From DSAR01 sp034437315 (GTDB lineage Bacteria > Chloroflexota > Anaerolineae > B4-G1), in the NCBI GenBank assembly GCA_034437315.1, contig DAOTUC010000154.1:1-48275 (forward strand): DNA of 48,275 nucleotides, read 5' to 3'. Positions 35,998 to 43,893 of the stretch are shown piece by piece (within the stretch, counting starts at the first letter, position 1; every line of letters starts with the position of its first letter). The notes beneath the pieces are model-generated. The model was not told where the DNA came from and searched no databases. It was given only the letters and a program-made list of their open reading frames with translations. Made by a program: the position numbers and the translations under genes.

Positions 35998-38543
35998 TGC
36001 CTTTATCCCAGGCGCTGGCCTCCTTGCGACAGGACGGCTCCTTTATGCGCTGTGTGACTGCCTGGGAGCGCATCCCAGCCCGATCCGCTAGCACCGCGCC
36101 ATGGCCGCCTGAGATCGATTCCGCCCTGATCGCAGCGGCCGCCCAGCTGGGGATTGAGCAGCTCTACACCCACCAGGCCCAGGCCATCGCGGCGGTCTTG
36201 GGCGGAGAACACGTCGTCATGGCTGCCTCCACAGCCTCCGGCAAGACGTTGGCCTACAACGCGCCTGTTTTGAACGCTCTCTCGACCGATCCAGACGCCT
36301 GCGCGCTCTACCTTTTCCCCACCAAGGCGTTGGCCCACGATCAATTGACCCATCTCAAGACGTGGAACGCGGCCTTGAAGGCCCAGGTCCCCCTGCGGCC
36401 CTACGATGGCGACACGCCATCCGCTCATCGCGCGACCATTCGGCGCGAGGTCCGCCTGTTGGTCTCCAACCCCGACATGTTGCACGTCGGTATCCTCCCA
36501 CACCACACCCGTTGGGCCCGGTTCTTCGCCAACCTCCGTTACGTCGTCCTGGACGAAGTGCACACTTATCGCGGCGTCTTTGGCGGGCATGTGGCCAACG
36601 TCCTGCGGCGATTGCGCCGCATCTGCCGATTTTACGGCGCCGACCCGCGCTTTGTGTGCGCTTCCGCCACCATCGCCAACCCCCGCCAGCTCGCCGAGCG
36701 GTTGATCGAGGCCCCGGTCACATTGATCGACGAGGACGGCGCGCCGCGTGGGGAGAAACACTTCATCCTGTACAACCCCCCGTTGGTTGACGCCCAGCTG
36801 GGCATCCGGCGCAGCGCCACGCTAGCCGCGCGGGATATCGCGGCCCGCTTCCTGCGCGCCGACGTGCAGACCATCGCCTTCGCGCGGGCGCGGTTGACCA
36901 CCGAGGTGTTGCTAGGCTATCTGCGGGACGCCGACGGCGTCGGGCAGGCCCCCCAGGCGATTCAGGGGTATCGCGGGGGCTATCTGCCCACTGAGCGGCG
37001 GACCATTGAACAGGGCTTGCGGGAGGGGCGGGTGCGCGGCGTCGTCGCGACGAATGCGCTGGAATTGGGCATCGACATTGGCGCGTTGAGCGCCTGCGTG
37101 ATGACCGGCTATCCGGGCGCCATCTCCAGCGCGTGGCAGCAAGCCGGGCGGGCGGGGCGGCGGACGGGGCTCTCGGCGGCTGTGCTGGTCGCCAGCGCCT
37201 CCCCACTCGATCAATACATCGTCACCCATCCCCGCTATTTCTTTGGCCGTTCTGTGGAGCATGCCCTGTTGGACCCCGACAACCTCGTCATCCTGGCGAA
37301 TCATCTGGCTTGCGGCGCTTTCGAGTTGCCCTTCGAGCGGGACGAGGCGTTTGGCCGTTTCGACGACGCCGCGACGATCCTGGACGCGCTGACCGGCGAG
37401 GGGCTGCTGCATCGGGGCGACGCGCGTTACACGTGGATCGGCGAGGGCTATCCGGCGGGCCGCCTCTCACTGCGCGCCAACGCGCCGGACCACGTGCTCA
37501 TCCAGGACGTGAGCGTCGACCCGCCCCAGGTGATCGGACGGATGGATCGACCGAGCGCGCCCCTTTTGATCCACCAGGGGGCGGTCTATTTGCACGCCGG
37601 CGCGACTTATACCGTCGAATCGTTGGATTGGCAGGATGGCGTCGCGCGCGTACGGGCGGCCGATTTGGACTATTACACGCGGGCCTCGGCCACGACCGAC
37701 GTGCAGGTATTGCGGGTGTTGCGCGAATCGGCCGCGCAGGAGGCGGACACTTCGGCGCGGGGGAGCGATTGCGCCTGTGGAGAGTTGCAGGTGAGCACTG
37801 CGATGACCGGCTATCGAAAGATCAAGCGCTACACCCACGAGGTGTTGAGCTGGGCGCCCATCGACTTGCCGGAGCAGCGTTGGCGCACGACGGGCTATTG
37901 GACGACGCTTTCGAAAGCGCTTACCGAACGCTTACAAGGGGAGGGCGTCCTCCCCCGGCCCATCGACTACGGCCCGAACTGGCCCGAACAGCGGGCGGCG
38001 GCCCGGGCGCGGGATGGGTACGTCTGCCGGACCTGTGGCGCGCCGGAACAGGAGGGGCGGCGCCACGATGTGCATCACATCACCCCTTTCCGCACGTTTG
38101 GATACACGCCCGGCGTCAACGATTGCTATAAGCTCGCCAATCGCCTGGATAACCTGATCACACTGTGCGCCGTCTGCCACCGCCGCACTGAGCGCAGTCG
38201 GGGGACGCGGGGCGCTTTGGGGGGAATGGGCTACCTGTTGCAACACATCGCGCCTCTGCACCTGATGTGCGATCCTGGTGACCTGGGCGTCGTCGTCCAG
38301 CACAATGCCCCATCGACGGGATTGCCCACCGTCACGCTGTACGACCGCGCGCCGGGCGGCGCCGGGCTGAGCGTGCGCCTGTACGACCTGCACGATGAGT
38401 TGATGCAGGCCGCGTTAGACCTGGTCGATCAATGCCCGTGTGTAGAAGGCTGCCCCAGCTGCGTCGGCCCGGCCGGCGATTTCGACCCCGGCGTCAAGGC
38501 GCGCGTGCAACGATTGCTCGCGACGATTGTTAAGGAAGCATAA
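35994..38543 (+). CDS. MrfA/YprA-like DEAD/DEAH-box helicase with an inserted HNH motif
   Basis: 849 residues. Superfamily 2 core: LYTHQAQAIAAVLGG (Q region), ASTASGKTLAYN (Walker A), YVVLDEVHTYRGVFGGH (motif II), CASATIANP (III), ATNALELGIDIGAL (V) and QQAGRAGRRTG (VI). The C-terminal region has the MrfA/DUF1998 features: SYRKIKRYT-like segment, and a final four-Cys set in CPCVEGCPSC. Between these, residues about 668-735 contain CRTCG, DVHHITPF, NRLDNLITLC and CAVCH, an HNH nuclease motif with two Cys pairs. MrfA works with MrfB in repair of mitomycin damage; the HNH would add DNA cleavage, which is inference. Confidence 0.9.
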   Translation: MMPLSQALASLRQDGSFMRCVTAWERIPARSASTAPWPPEIDSALIAAAAQLGIEQLYTHQAQAIAAVLGGEHVVMAASTASGKTLAYNAPVLNALSTDPDACALYLFPTKALAHDQLTHLKTWNAALKAQVPLRPYDGDTPSAHRATIRREVRLLVSNPDMLHVGILPHHTRWARFFANLRYVVLDEVHTYRGVFGGHVANVLRRLRRICRFYGADPRFVCASATIANPRQLAERLIEAPVTLIDEDGAPRGEKHFILYNPPLVDAQLGIRRSATLAARDIAARFLRADVQTIAFARARLTTEVLLGYLRDADGVGQAPQAIQGYRGGYLPTERRTIEQGLREGRVRGVVATNALELGIDIGALSACVMTGYPGAISSAWQQAGRAGRRTGLSAAVLVASASPLDQYIVTHPRYFFGRSVEHALLDPDNLVILANHLACGAFELPFERDEAFGRFDDAATILDALTGEGLLHRGDARYTWIGEGYPAGRLSLRANAPDHVLIQDVSVDPPQVIGRMDRPSAPLLIHQGAVYLHAGATYTVESLDWQDGVARVRAADLDYYTRASATTDVQVLRVLRESAAQEADTSARGSDCACGELQVSTAMTGYRKIKRYTHEVLSWAPIDLPEQRWRTTGYWTTLSKALTERLQGEGVLPRPIDYGPNWPEQRAAARARDGYVCRTCGAPEQEGRRHDVHHITPFRTFGYTPGVNDCYKLANRLDNLITLCAVCHRRTERSRGTRGALGGMGYLLQHIAPLHLMCDPGDLGVVVQHNAPSTGLPTVTLYDRAPGGAGLSVRLYDLHDELMQAALDLVDQCPCVEGCPSCVGPAGDFDPGVKARVQRLLATIVKEA

Positions 38544-38549
38544 GGCCGG

Positions 38550-39143
38550 TTACCGGTGAATGAACCCGAACCAGAACAACGGTTCGTAAAAGATATCGGG
38601 CAGCACATCCAGGTGATCGAGCGCGAACACGGCGACGCAAGCGAAGAGCAGGAGGAGAACCAGGCAGCCGCAACCGATCCACAGCGCCTGTTTGTTTTTC
38701 GATTTCGTCGGCGGAGAGGATGACGCCGGGGGCGGCGGCGGCGCGTAGTCCTGGGATGGGGGAGGCGAGGGGGGGAGATCGTAGCGTTGATCTGACGCAA
38801 GCGTGGCCTTCGCCTGGGGCGGCGAGACGCCGGGGGCCGCCGGCGCGCCCTGATACGTCAGTTTCACCGCATCCCCCAGGCCAATTAAATCGCTATTCGA
38901 TAGCGTGTGGGGGCTGGTCAGTTGCATCCCATTGACGAATGTGCCGTTGGTGCTGCCCATATCCTCAATGATGACCAGATCCGCTTGCGTTTGGATGCGG
39001 GCGTGTTTTCGAGAGATCTGTGGGTCGCTGATGACGATTTCGTTGCTCGGATCGCGCCCGATGGTGAGAGACGCTTGATCGAGCCTAAAAGTTTTCCCTG
39101 ATTGAGGGCCTTGCGTGATGACCAGCCGTGGGGGATTCTCCAT
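38550..39143 (-). CDS. FHA-domain protein with C-terminal membrane helix
   Basis: 197 residues. The N-terminal FHA domain (LTIGRDPSNEIVISDP, ISRKHARI, DMGSTNGTFVNGMQL) is followed by a proline-rich stretch (PPSPPPS, APPPPPASSSPP), then a Lys-rich turn and a transmembrane helix with CGCLVLLLLFACVAVF near the C-terminus. It is a tail-anchored phosphothreonine reader facing the cytoplasm. ATG follows AAGGAGG. It converges on the helicase with six bases between stops. Confidence 0.93.
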   Translation of the reverse strand: MENPPRLVITQGPQSGKTFRLDQASLTIGRDPSNEIVISDPQISRKHARIQTQADLVIIEDMGSTNGTFVNGMQLTSPHTLSNSDLIGLGDAVKLTYQGAPAAPGVSPPQAKATLASDQRYDLPPSPPPSQDYAPPPPPASSSPPTKSKNKQALWIGCGCLVLLLLFACVAVFALDHLDVLPDIFYEPLFWFGFIHR

Positions 39144-39184
39144 TTTTCCTCCTTGCTAGTTGAGTTCGCGTTCACTACTTGTAA

Positions 39185-39213
39185 AGTATACGGTTATTAG
39201 GCCTGCTTGTCAA
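39185..39213 (-). promoter_or_regulatory. Promoter of the tail-anchored FHA gene
   Basis: On the minus strand, perfect TTGACA (39213-39208) and TATACT (39190-39185) with a 17-base spacer, about 40 bases before the ATG. Confidence 0.78.
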
Positions 39214-39295
39214 CCTGATCAAGAGAGTTGAGATGATGATACATCCATCATAACCTGCGGGAGGATAGAGAGCGCCGGTTGCATAGGAGAAGAAG

Positions 39296-40315
39296 ATGCG
39301 CTTTGACGTACAGCCGATCACGTTAAATCTGAAGACGCCGTTCCGTATCGCCCACGGGACCAGTTACGCCCGTCACAACGTGCTCGTTCACCTGGGCGAT
39401 GGGGTGGGGGAGGGCGCGCCGGTCTCCCATTATGGATACAACCAGGCCCAGGCCGTCGATTACCTGCGCGGGCTGGATCTGGAGGCTTTGCTGGGAGACG
39501 ATCCCCTGGCCCTGGAGGATGTGTTGGATCGGCTTCCCCCGGGCCCGGCGCCGGCGCGGGCGGCCTTCGACGTCGCCTTGCACGATCATTGGGCGCGGAC
39601 ATTGGGTTATCCGCTTTACCGCTTGTGGGGATTGAATCCCGAACGGACGCCGTTGAGTTCACTGACCATCAGCATGACCGAGGATGAGGCGGAACTGCGC
39701 CGGCGACTGCGAACCGCCGAGAGATTCCCCATCCTCAAATTAAAACTGGGAAGCGGCGACCTGGACGCCGACGAGGCGATTGTCCGAATCGCTCGTGAGG
39801 AGAGCGAGGTCCGCCTCTGCGTGGACGCCAACAGCGCCTGGCGTGTGGACGAGGCGCTGCGCATCATCCCCCGGTTGGCGGCGTATGGATTGCTGTTTGT
39901 CGAGCAGCCCATCGCCGTCGACGACGTGGCGGGTTGGCATCGCTTGCGCCGGTCTCTCCCGGACGATTTGCTGCCGCTCATCGCCGATGAGAGCATACGC
40001 GGGCCCGGCGACGTCATCGCGCTGCACGGGGCGATCCAGGGGATCAACATCAAAATCACCAAGGTCGGTGGGTTGCGCGCGGCGCGGCGGATGATCGGGT
40101 TGGCGCGGGCGCTGGATATGCAGGTCATGCTGGGGTGTATGGTGGAGAGTTCCGTGGGGATCACAGCCGCCGCCCACCTGTCGCCGCTGGTCGATTTCGC
40201 CGACCTGGATGGCAACCTGGACGTGATCAACGATCCCTACTGCGGGGTGAAGATGGAGGCCGGTCGCCTTCACCTTCCCCAGAGCGCGGGCCTGGGCGTC
40301 CGGCGCAGGGCCTGA
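39296..40315 (+). CDS. Enolase-superfamily L-Ala-D/L-Glu (dipeptide) epimerase-like enzyme
   Basis: 339 residues. After the N-terminal capping domain (NLKTPFRIAHGTSYARHNVLV) the barrel has the catalytic KxK in LKLKLGS, metal ligands in VDANSAW, VEQPI and IADES, and the second catalytic Lys in IKITKVGG. This two-lysine arrangement with LGCMVESSVG is that of the muconate-lactonising subgroup, most like Ala-Glu and other dipeptide epimerases acting on peptidoglycan turnover or peptide use. Substrate specificity is inference. ATG follows AGGAGAAG. Divergent from the FHA gene. Confidence 0.88.
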   Translation: MRFDVQPITLNLKTPFRIAHGTSYARHNVLVHLGDGVGEGAPVSHYGYNQAQAVDYLRGLDLEALLGDDPLALEDVLDRLPPGPAPARAAFDVALHDHWARTLGYPLYRLWGLNPERTPLSSLTISMTEDEAELRRRLRTAERFPILKLKLGSGDLDADEAIVRIAREESEVRLCVDANSAWRVDEALRIIPRLAAYGLLFVEQPIAVDDVAGWHRLRRSLPDDLLPLIADESIRGPGDVIALHGAIQGINIKITKVGGLRAARRMIGLARALDMQVMLGCMVESSVGITAAAHLSPLVDFADLDGNLDVINDPYCGVKMEAGRLHLPQSAGLGVRRRA

Positions 40316-40329
40316 AAGATTTGGGTGCT

Positions 40330-40450
40330 GTTTGTAGTGCGTGCGCTAGATAGCGGCGCTATCTAGCGGCGCTAGGTAGCGGCTTCAGCGCGCTTTTACG
40401 GCGATAAATCGCCTACTACGAACTTGGCCCCAAGTGAAATGAAACACACC
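40330..40450. repeat. Palindromic repeat, copy C (inverted relative to copy A)
   Basis: Outer arms GTTTGTAGT (40330-40338) and ACTACGAAC (40415-40423). Read on the reverse strand, 40382-40450 matches 4063-4130 of copy A with only a few differences, including the GGTGTGTTTCATTTCA border. A second palindrome, TAGATAGCG/CGCTATCTA (40347-40365), is specific to this copy. It lies in the gap before the trmD promoter. Confidence 0.78.
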
Positions 40451-40471
40451 TGAAAGATTTGGTTAGCTGCT

Positions 40472-40500
40472 TTGACACCTTCTCAAGGCTATGTTATAGT
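40472..40500 (+). promoter_or_regulatory. Strong promoter giving a near-leaderless trmD transcript
   Basis: TTGACA (40472-40477) and TATAGT (40495-40500) with a 17-base spacer. Only nine bases lie between the end of the -10 element and the ATG of trmD, so transcription should begin at or within a few bases of the start codon. No ribosome-binding sequence is present. Confidence 0.75.
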
Positions 40501-40509
40501 TTATTCACT

Positions 40510-41229
40510 ATGCGCTTCGACATTTTTACAATCTTTCCTTCGATGTTTGAAGGGCCGTTACACGCGAGTATCCTCCAACGCGCGCAGGAGAGCGGGCGTC
40601 TTTCTGCTCACACTCACGACATTCGCGATTATGCGACCGATAAACATCGCATCACCGACGACGCGCCCTACGGCGGGGGCGGCGGCATGATCATGAAACC
40701 AGAACCGATTTTCTCCGCTGTCGAGGCGGTGCTGGATGAAGCGCCCGACACGCCCGTCATCCTTCTGAGCCCACAGGGCCGTCTCTTCACCCAGGCGCTC
40801 GCTCACGAGCTGGCGCAACGCCCGCGCGTCGCGTTGATCTGCGGGCGATATGAGGGGGTAGACGAGCGGGTGCGCCAACACCTGGCGACCGATGAAATTT
40901 CCATCGGCGATTACGTACTCACCGGCGGCGAGTTAGCCGCGATGATCATCGTCGACGCGGTGACGCGGCTCCTGCCGGGCGTCCTGGGCGACCCTGGGGC
41001 GACCCTCGACGATTCTCACGCGCGGGGATTGCTGGAAGGCCCACACTATACCCGTCCTGCCGTCTACCGGGGATGGGAAGTCCCGCCGATCCTGCTTTCC
41101 GGCGACCACGCGGCGGTCGCTCGATGGCGGCGGGAGCAATCATTGCGCCGGACGGCCGAACGACGCCCGGACCTGCTGGCGGACGCCGACTTGACCGCCG
41201 AGGATCGCGAGTTTTTATCCAGAATTTGA
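40510..41229 (+). CDS. trmD: tRNA (guanine-37-N1)-methyltransferase
   Basis: 239 residues from ATG 40510; an in-frame start at 40459 would lie upstream of the promoter. MRFDIFTIFPSMFEGPL, DDAPYGGGGGMIMKPEPIF, LICGRYEGVDERV, EISIGDYVLTGGELAAM and YTRPAVYRGWEVP are the trefoil-knot SPOUT motifs of TrmD. Modifies G37 of tRNAs to prevent frameshifting. The usual neighbours rpsP, rimM and rplS are absent here. Confidence 0.96.
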   Translation: MRFDIFTIFPSMFEGPLHASILQRAQESGRLSAHTHDIRDYATDKHRITDDAPYGGGGGMIMKPEPIFSAVEAVLDEAPDTPVILLSPQGRLFTQALAHELAQRPRVALICGRYEGVDERVRQHLATDEISIGDYVLTGGELAAMIIVDAVTRLLPGVLGDPGATLDDSHARGLLEGPHYTRPAVYRGWEVPPILLSGDHAAVARWRREQSLRRTAERRPDLLADADLTAEDREFLSRI

Positions 41230-41298
41230 TGTCAAATCATTGAACCTTTCGACGCCGATCATAGTATATGTAGTACACGTAACGAGGGGTGCGTCATA

Positions 41299-41697
41299 AT
41301 GGAGCAAGCGGATGGACGGCTTGTCGCTCGTGTGCGAGAGGGCGATTTAGACGCTCTGGGAGAGCTATACCGGCGTTATGCGGATATGGTCTATCGCACC
41401 GCTTACGCCATCACCCGGGACGAGCGGAGCGCCGAGGACATTTTGCAAGAAACGTTCATTCGCGTCTACACCTACGCCGACGCCATCGACGAGACGTTAG
41501 CGCTGGGGCCGTGGTTATACCGGGTGACGGTCAACCAGTCCTACGATTGGATGAACCGGATCAAGCGCTGGTTCTATTCAGTTCAAGACGTATGGGATCG
41601 GTGGGCTGCGCCTTCCCACTGGCGGCCCGAGAAGGCGGCCAAAGAGCAGGAATGGCGAATCGCCCTTCATCAGGCATTGGGTTTTAGACCGTCATAG
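41299..41697 (+). CDS. ECF-type sigma factor, truncated after region 2
   Basis: 132 residues. Sigma region 2 is clear (DALGELYRRYADMVYRTAYAIT, AEDILQETFIRVYTYA, LGPWLYRVTVNQSYDWMNR). The protein then ends shortly after IALHQALGF, just where region 4 (the -35-binding helix-turn-helix) should begin. The following 80 bases contain no recognisable region 4 in any frame; instead a promoter for the next operon lies there. ATG follows GAGGGG. Either a decayed gene or a region-2-only protein. No anti-sigma gene adjoins. Confidence 0.8.
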   Translation: MEQADGRLVARVREGDLDALGELYRRYADMVYRTAYAITRDERSAEDILQETFIRVYTYADAIDETLALGPWLYRVTVNQSYDWMNRIKRWFYSVQDVWDRWAAPSHWRPEKAAKEQEWRIALHQALGFRPS

Positions 41698-41703
41698 GTC
41701 AAG

Positions 41704-41731
41704 TTGCGGTTTCTGAGTAATTAAGTATAAT
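41704..41731 (+). promoter_or_regulatory. Promoter of the peptide ABC transporter operon
   Basis: TTGCGG (41704-41709) and TATAAT (41726-41731) with a 16-base spacer, about 48 bases upstream of the first ATPase gene. Confidence 0.65.
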
Positions 41732-41779
41732 TCATCATAGTCTCTGTTCCAAGCTATCGTATTATCTTGAAGGGGTGTT

Positions 41780-42790
41780 ATGTCTGAACAACAATCTTCG
41801 AACATCTTGCTCGACATGAAGAACCTCAAAACCCGCTTTTATACCGAGGACGGCGTGGTGCACGCTGTCAACGGCGTTTCATACAAATTGGAAGAAGGCG
41901 GGACGTTGGGGGTCGTCGGCGAGAGTGGGTGTGGAAAGAGCGTGCACGCGCTCTCTATTATGCGCTTGATACCCAGTCCGCCGGGCCGAATTGAGGAGGG
42001 GGAAATCTGGTTTGCCGGGCGCGATTTACTGAAATTAAGTCGAAGGGATATGCACCACGTCCGTGGCGCGGAAATCGCGATGGTCTTCCAGGACCCGATG
42101 ACGTCGTTGAACCCGGTGTACACTGTAGGCTTCCAGATCGTGGAGGCGCTCAAACTTCACCAGGGAATGGACCAGGCGCAGTCTCGAGATCGGGCGACGG
42201 AGTTGCTGATGATGGTTGGCATCCCCGAGGCGCGTCAGCGGCTGGACGATTACCCGCATCAATTCTCCGGCGGGATGCGCCAGCGGGCGATGATCGCGAT
42301 GGCGCTCTCGTGTAATCCCAAACTCCTGATCGCCGACGAGCCGACGACCGCCCTGGACGTGACGATCCAGGCCCAGATATTGGATCTGGTCAAGCGCTTG
42401 CAGGAGAAATTGGGGATGGCGGTCATGTGGATTACCCACGACCTGGGCATCGTAGCCGGTTTAGCGATGAAGGTCAATGTGATGTATGCCGGGTACATCG
42501 TCGAGCGGGGTAATGTGAAGGACATCTATTTGCAGCCCCATCATCCTTACACGAAAGGTTTGTTAGGATCGTTGCCGCGATTGGATGCGCCGCCTGGCAC
42601 GCGCCTGGTTTCCATCCCCGGCTTGCCGCCGGACCTGGTCGATTTGCCGCCCGGTTGCCCGTTTGCCGCGCGGTGCACCTACGCCATCGACAAATGCCTG
42701 GAGGCGATGCCCCCGTTGGAGGAGATCGCTGGGGAAGGGCACATCGTCGCCTGCTGGCGGTGGAAGGACGTTGTAGGAGGGTCGAACTAA
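41780..42790 (+). CDS. Oligopeptide/dipeptide ABC transporter ATPase (OppD/DppD-like)
   Basis: 336 residues. Walker A GVVGESGCGKSVH, Q loop VFQDPMTSLNP, signature FSGGMRQRAMIAMAL, Walker B LLIADEPTTALD, switch His in WITHDLGIVAG, and the C-terminal oligopeptide-family extension with four Cys (PPGCPFAARCTYAIDKC, ACW), probably an Fe-S site as in other members. ATG follows AAGGGG. The stop TAA overlaps the next ATG by one base. Confidence 0.95.
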   Translation: MSEQQSSNILLDMKNLKTRFYTEDGVVHAVNGVSYKLEEGGTLGVVGESGCGKSVHALSIMRLIPSPPGRIEEGEIWFAGRDLLKLSRRDMHHVRGAEIAMVFQDPMTSLNPVYTVGFQIVEALKLHQGMDQAQSRDRATELLMMVGIPEARQRLDDYPHQFSGGMRQRAMIAMALSCNPKLLIADEPTTALDVTIQAQILDLVKRLQEKLGMAVMWITHDLGIVAGLAMKVNVMYAGYIVERGNVKDIYLQPHHPYTKGLLGSLPRLDAPPGTRLVSIPGLPPDLVDLPPGCPFAARCTYAIDKCLEAMPPLEEIAGEGHIVACWRWKDVVGGSN

Positions 42791-43788
42791 TGGGTGTAGA
42801 ACAACAGGAAGCTTTGGTCCAAGTTCGTCATTTGAAGAAGTACTTTCCCATCATGCGCGGAGCCGTGATCCAGCGCCACGTGGGCGACGTCAAGGCGGTC
42901 GATGGCGTCAGTTTCGACATTTACAAGGGCGAGACCCTGGGATTGGTCGGCGAGACCGGCAGCGGTAAGACCACTATCGGGCGGACCGTTTTGCGTCTCT
43001 ACGAACCGACGGCCGGAGATATCGTCTTCGACGATGTGGACCTGATGAGCCTGCGAGGGGCTGACCTGCGGGATATTCGCCGTCGGATGCAGATGATTTT
43101 CCAGGACCCGTACGCCTCGCTGAATCCCCGGATGACTGTCGGTTCTATCGTCAGCGAGCCGCTGGAGGTGCACGGCGTCGGCAATGGGCGGGAACGGCGG
43201 GAACGTGTACAGGAGTTGCTGAAATTGGTCGGTTTGAACCCGTATTTCGTCAACCGTTACCCCCACGAGTTTTCGGGCGGACAGCGGCAGCGGATTGGCA
43301 TTGCTCGCGCGTTGGCCCTGAACCCGGATTTGATCATCTGCGATGAGCCGATCTCCTCCCTCGACGTCTCCATCCAGGCCCAGGTGGTCAACTTGTTGGA
43401 AGATTTGCAGTCCCAGATGGGTTTGACCTACCTATTCATCGCCCACGACTTGAGTATGGTGCGGCACATCAGCGATCGCATGGCAGTGATGTACCTGGGT
43501 AAGATTATGGAATTGACCGACCGAGATGAGATCTATCTGAACCCCTTGCACCCGTATACGCAAGCCCTGATGTCGGCGGTGCCGGTGCCGGACCCGCTGG
43601 TCGAAGAGAAGCGGCAGCGCATCATTTTGGAGGGCGATATTCCCAGTCCCTCCGACCCACCCGTTGGCTGTAATTTCAGCACCCGTTGTCCACGGGCCAT
43701 CGACGTTTGTTCCGAGGTTGATCCGGCGTTCATCGAAGTTAGGCCGGGGCATTATTGCGCCTGCCATCTTGTTGAAGAAAAAATGTAG
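42790..43788 (+). CDS. Oligopeptide/dipeptide ABC transporter ATPase (OppF/DppF-like)
   Basis: 332 residues from ATG 42790, which shares a base with the upstream stop (TAATG). Walker A LVGETGSGKTTIG, QDPYASLNPRMT, signature FSGGQRQRIGIARAL, Walker B LIICDEPISSLD, and the C-terminal PVGCNFSTRCPRAIDVC motif. Forms a heterodimer with the preceding ATPase to drive peptide uptake. Confidence 0.95.
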   Translation: MGVEQQEALVQVRHLKKYFPIMRGAVIQRHVGDVKAVDGVSFDIYKGETLGLVGETGSGKTTIGRTVLRLYEPTAGDIVFDDVDLMSLRGADLRDIRRRMQMIFQDPYASLNPRMTVGSIVSEPLEVHGVGNGRERRERVQELLKLVGLNPYFVNRYPHEFSGGQRQRIGIARALALNPDLIICDEPISSLDVSIQAQVVNLLEDLQSQMGLTYLFIAHDLSMVRHISDRMAVMYLGKIMELTDRDEIYLNPLHPYTQALMSAVPVPDPLVEEKRQRIILEGDIPSPSDPPVGCNFSTRCPRAIDVCSEVDPAFIEVRPGHYCACHLVEEKM

Positions 43789-43893
43789 TCAGTCGTATGA
43801 ATGAGGGGAGGTGATTCTATCGGGTATCTGAGATGTGTTCGAATGTGTGTGAAAGACTGTCGAATCTATCTAAATCTCTAAGGAGGAGAAAAC

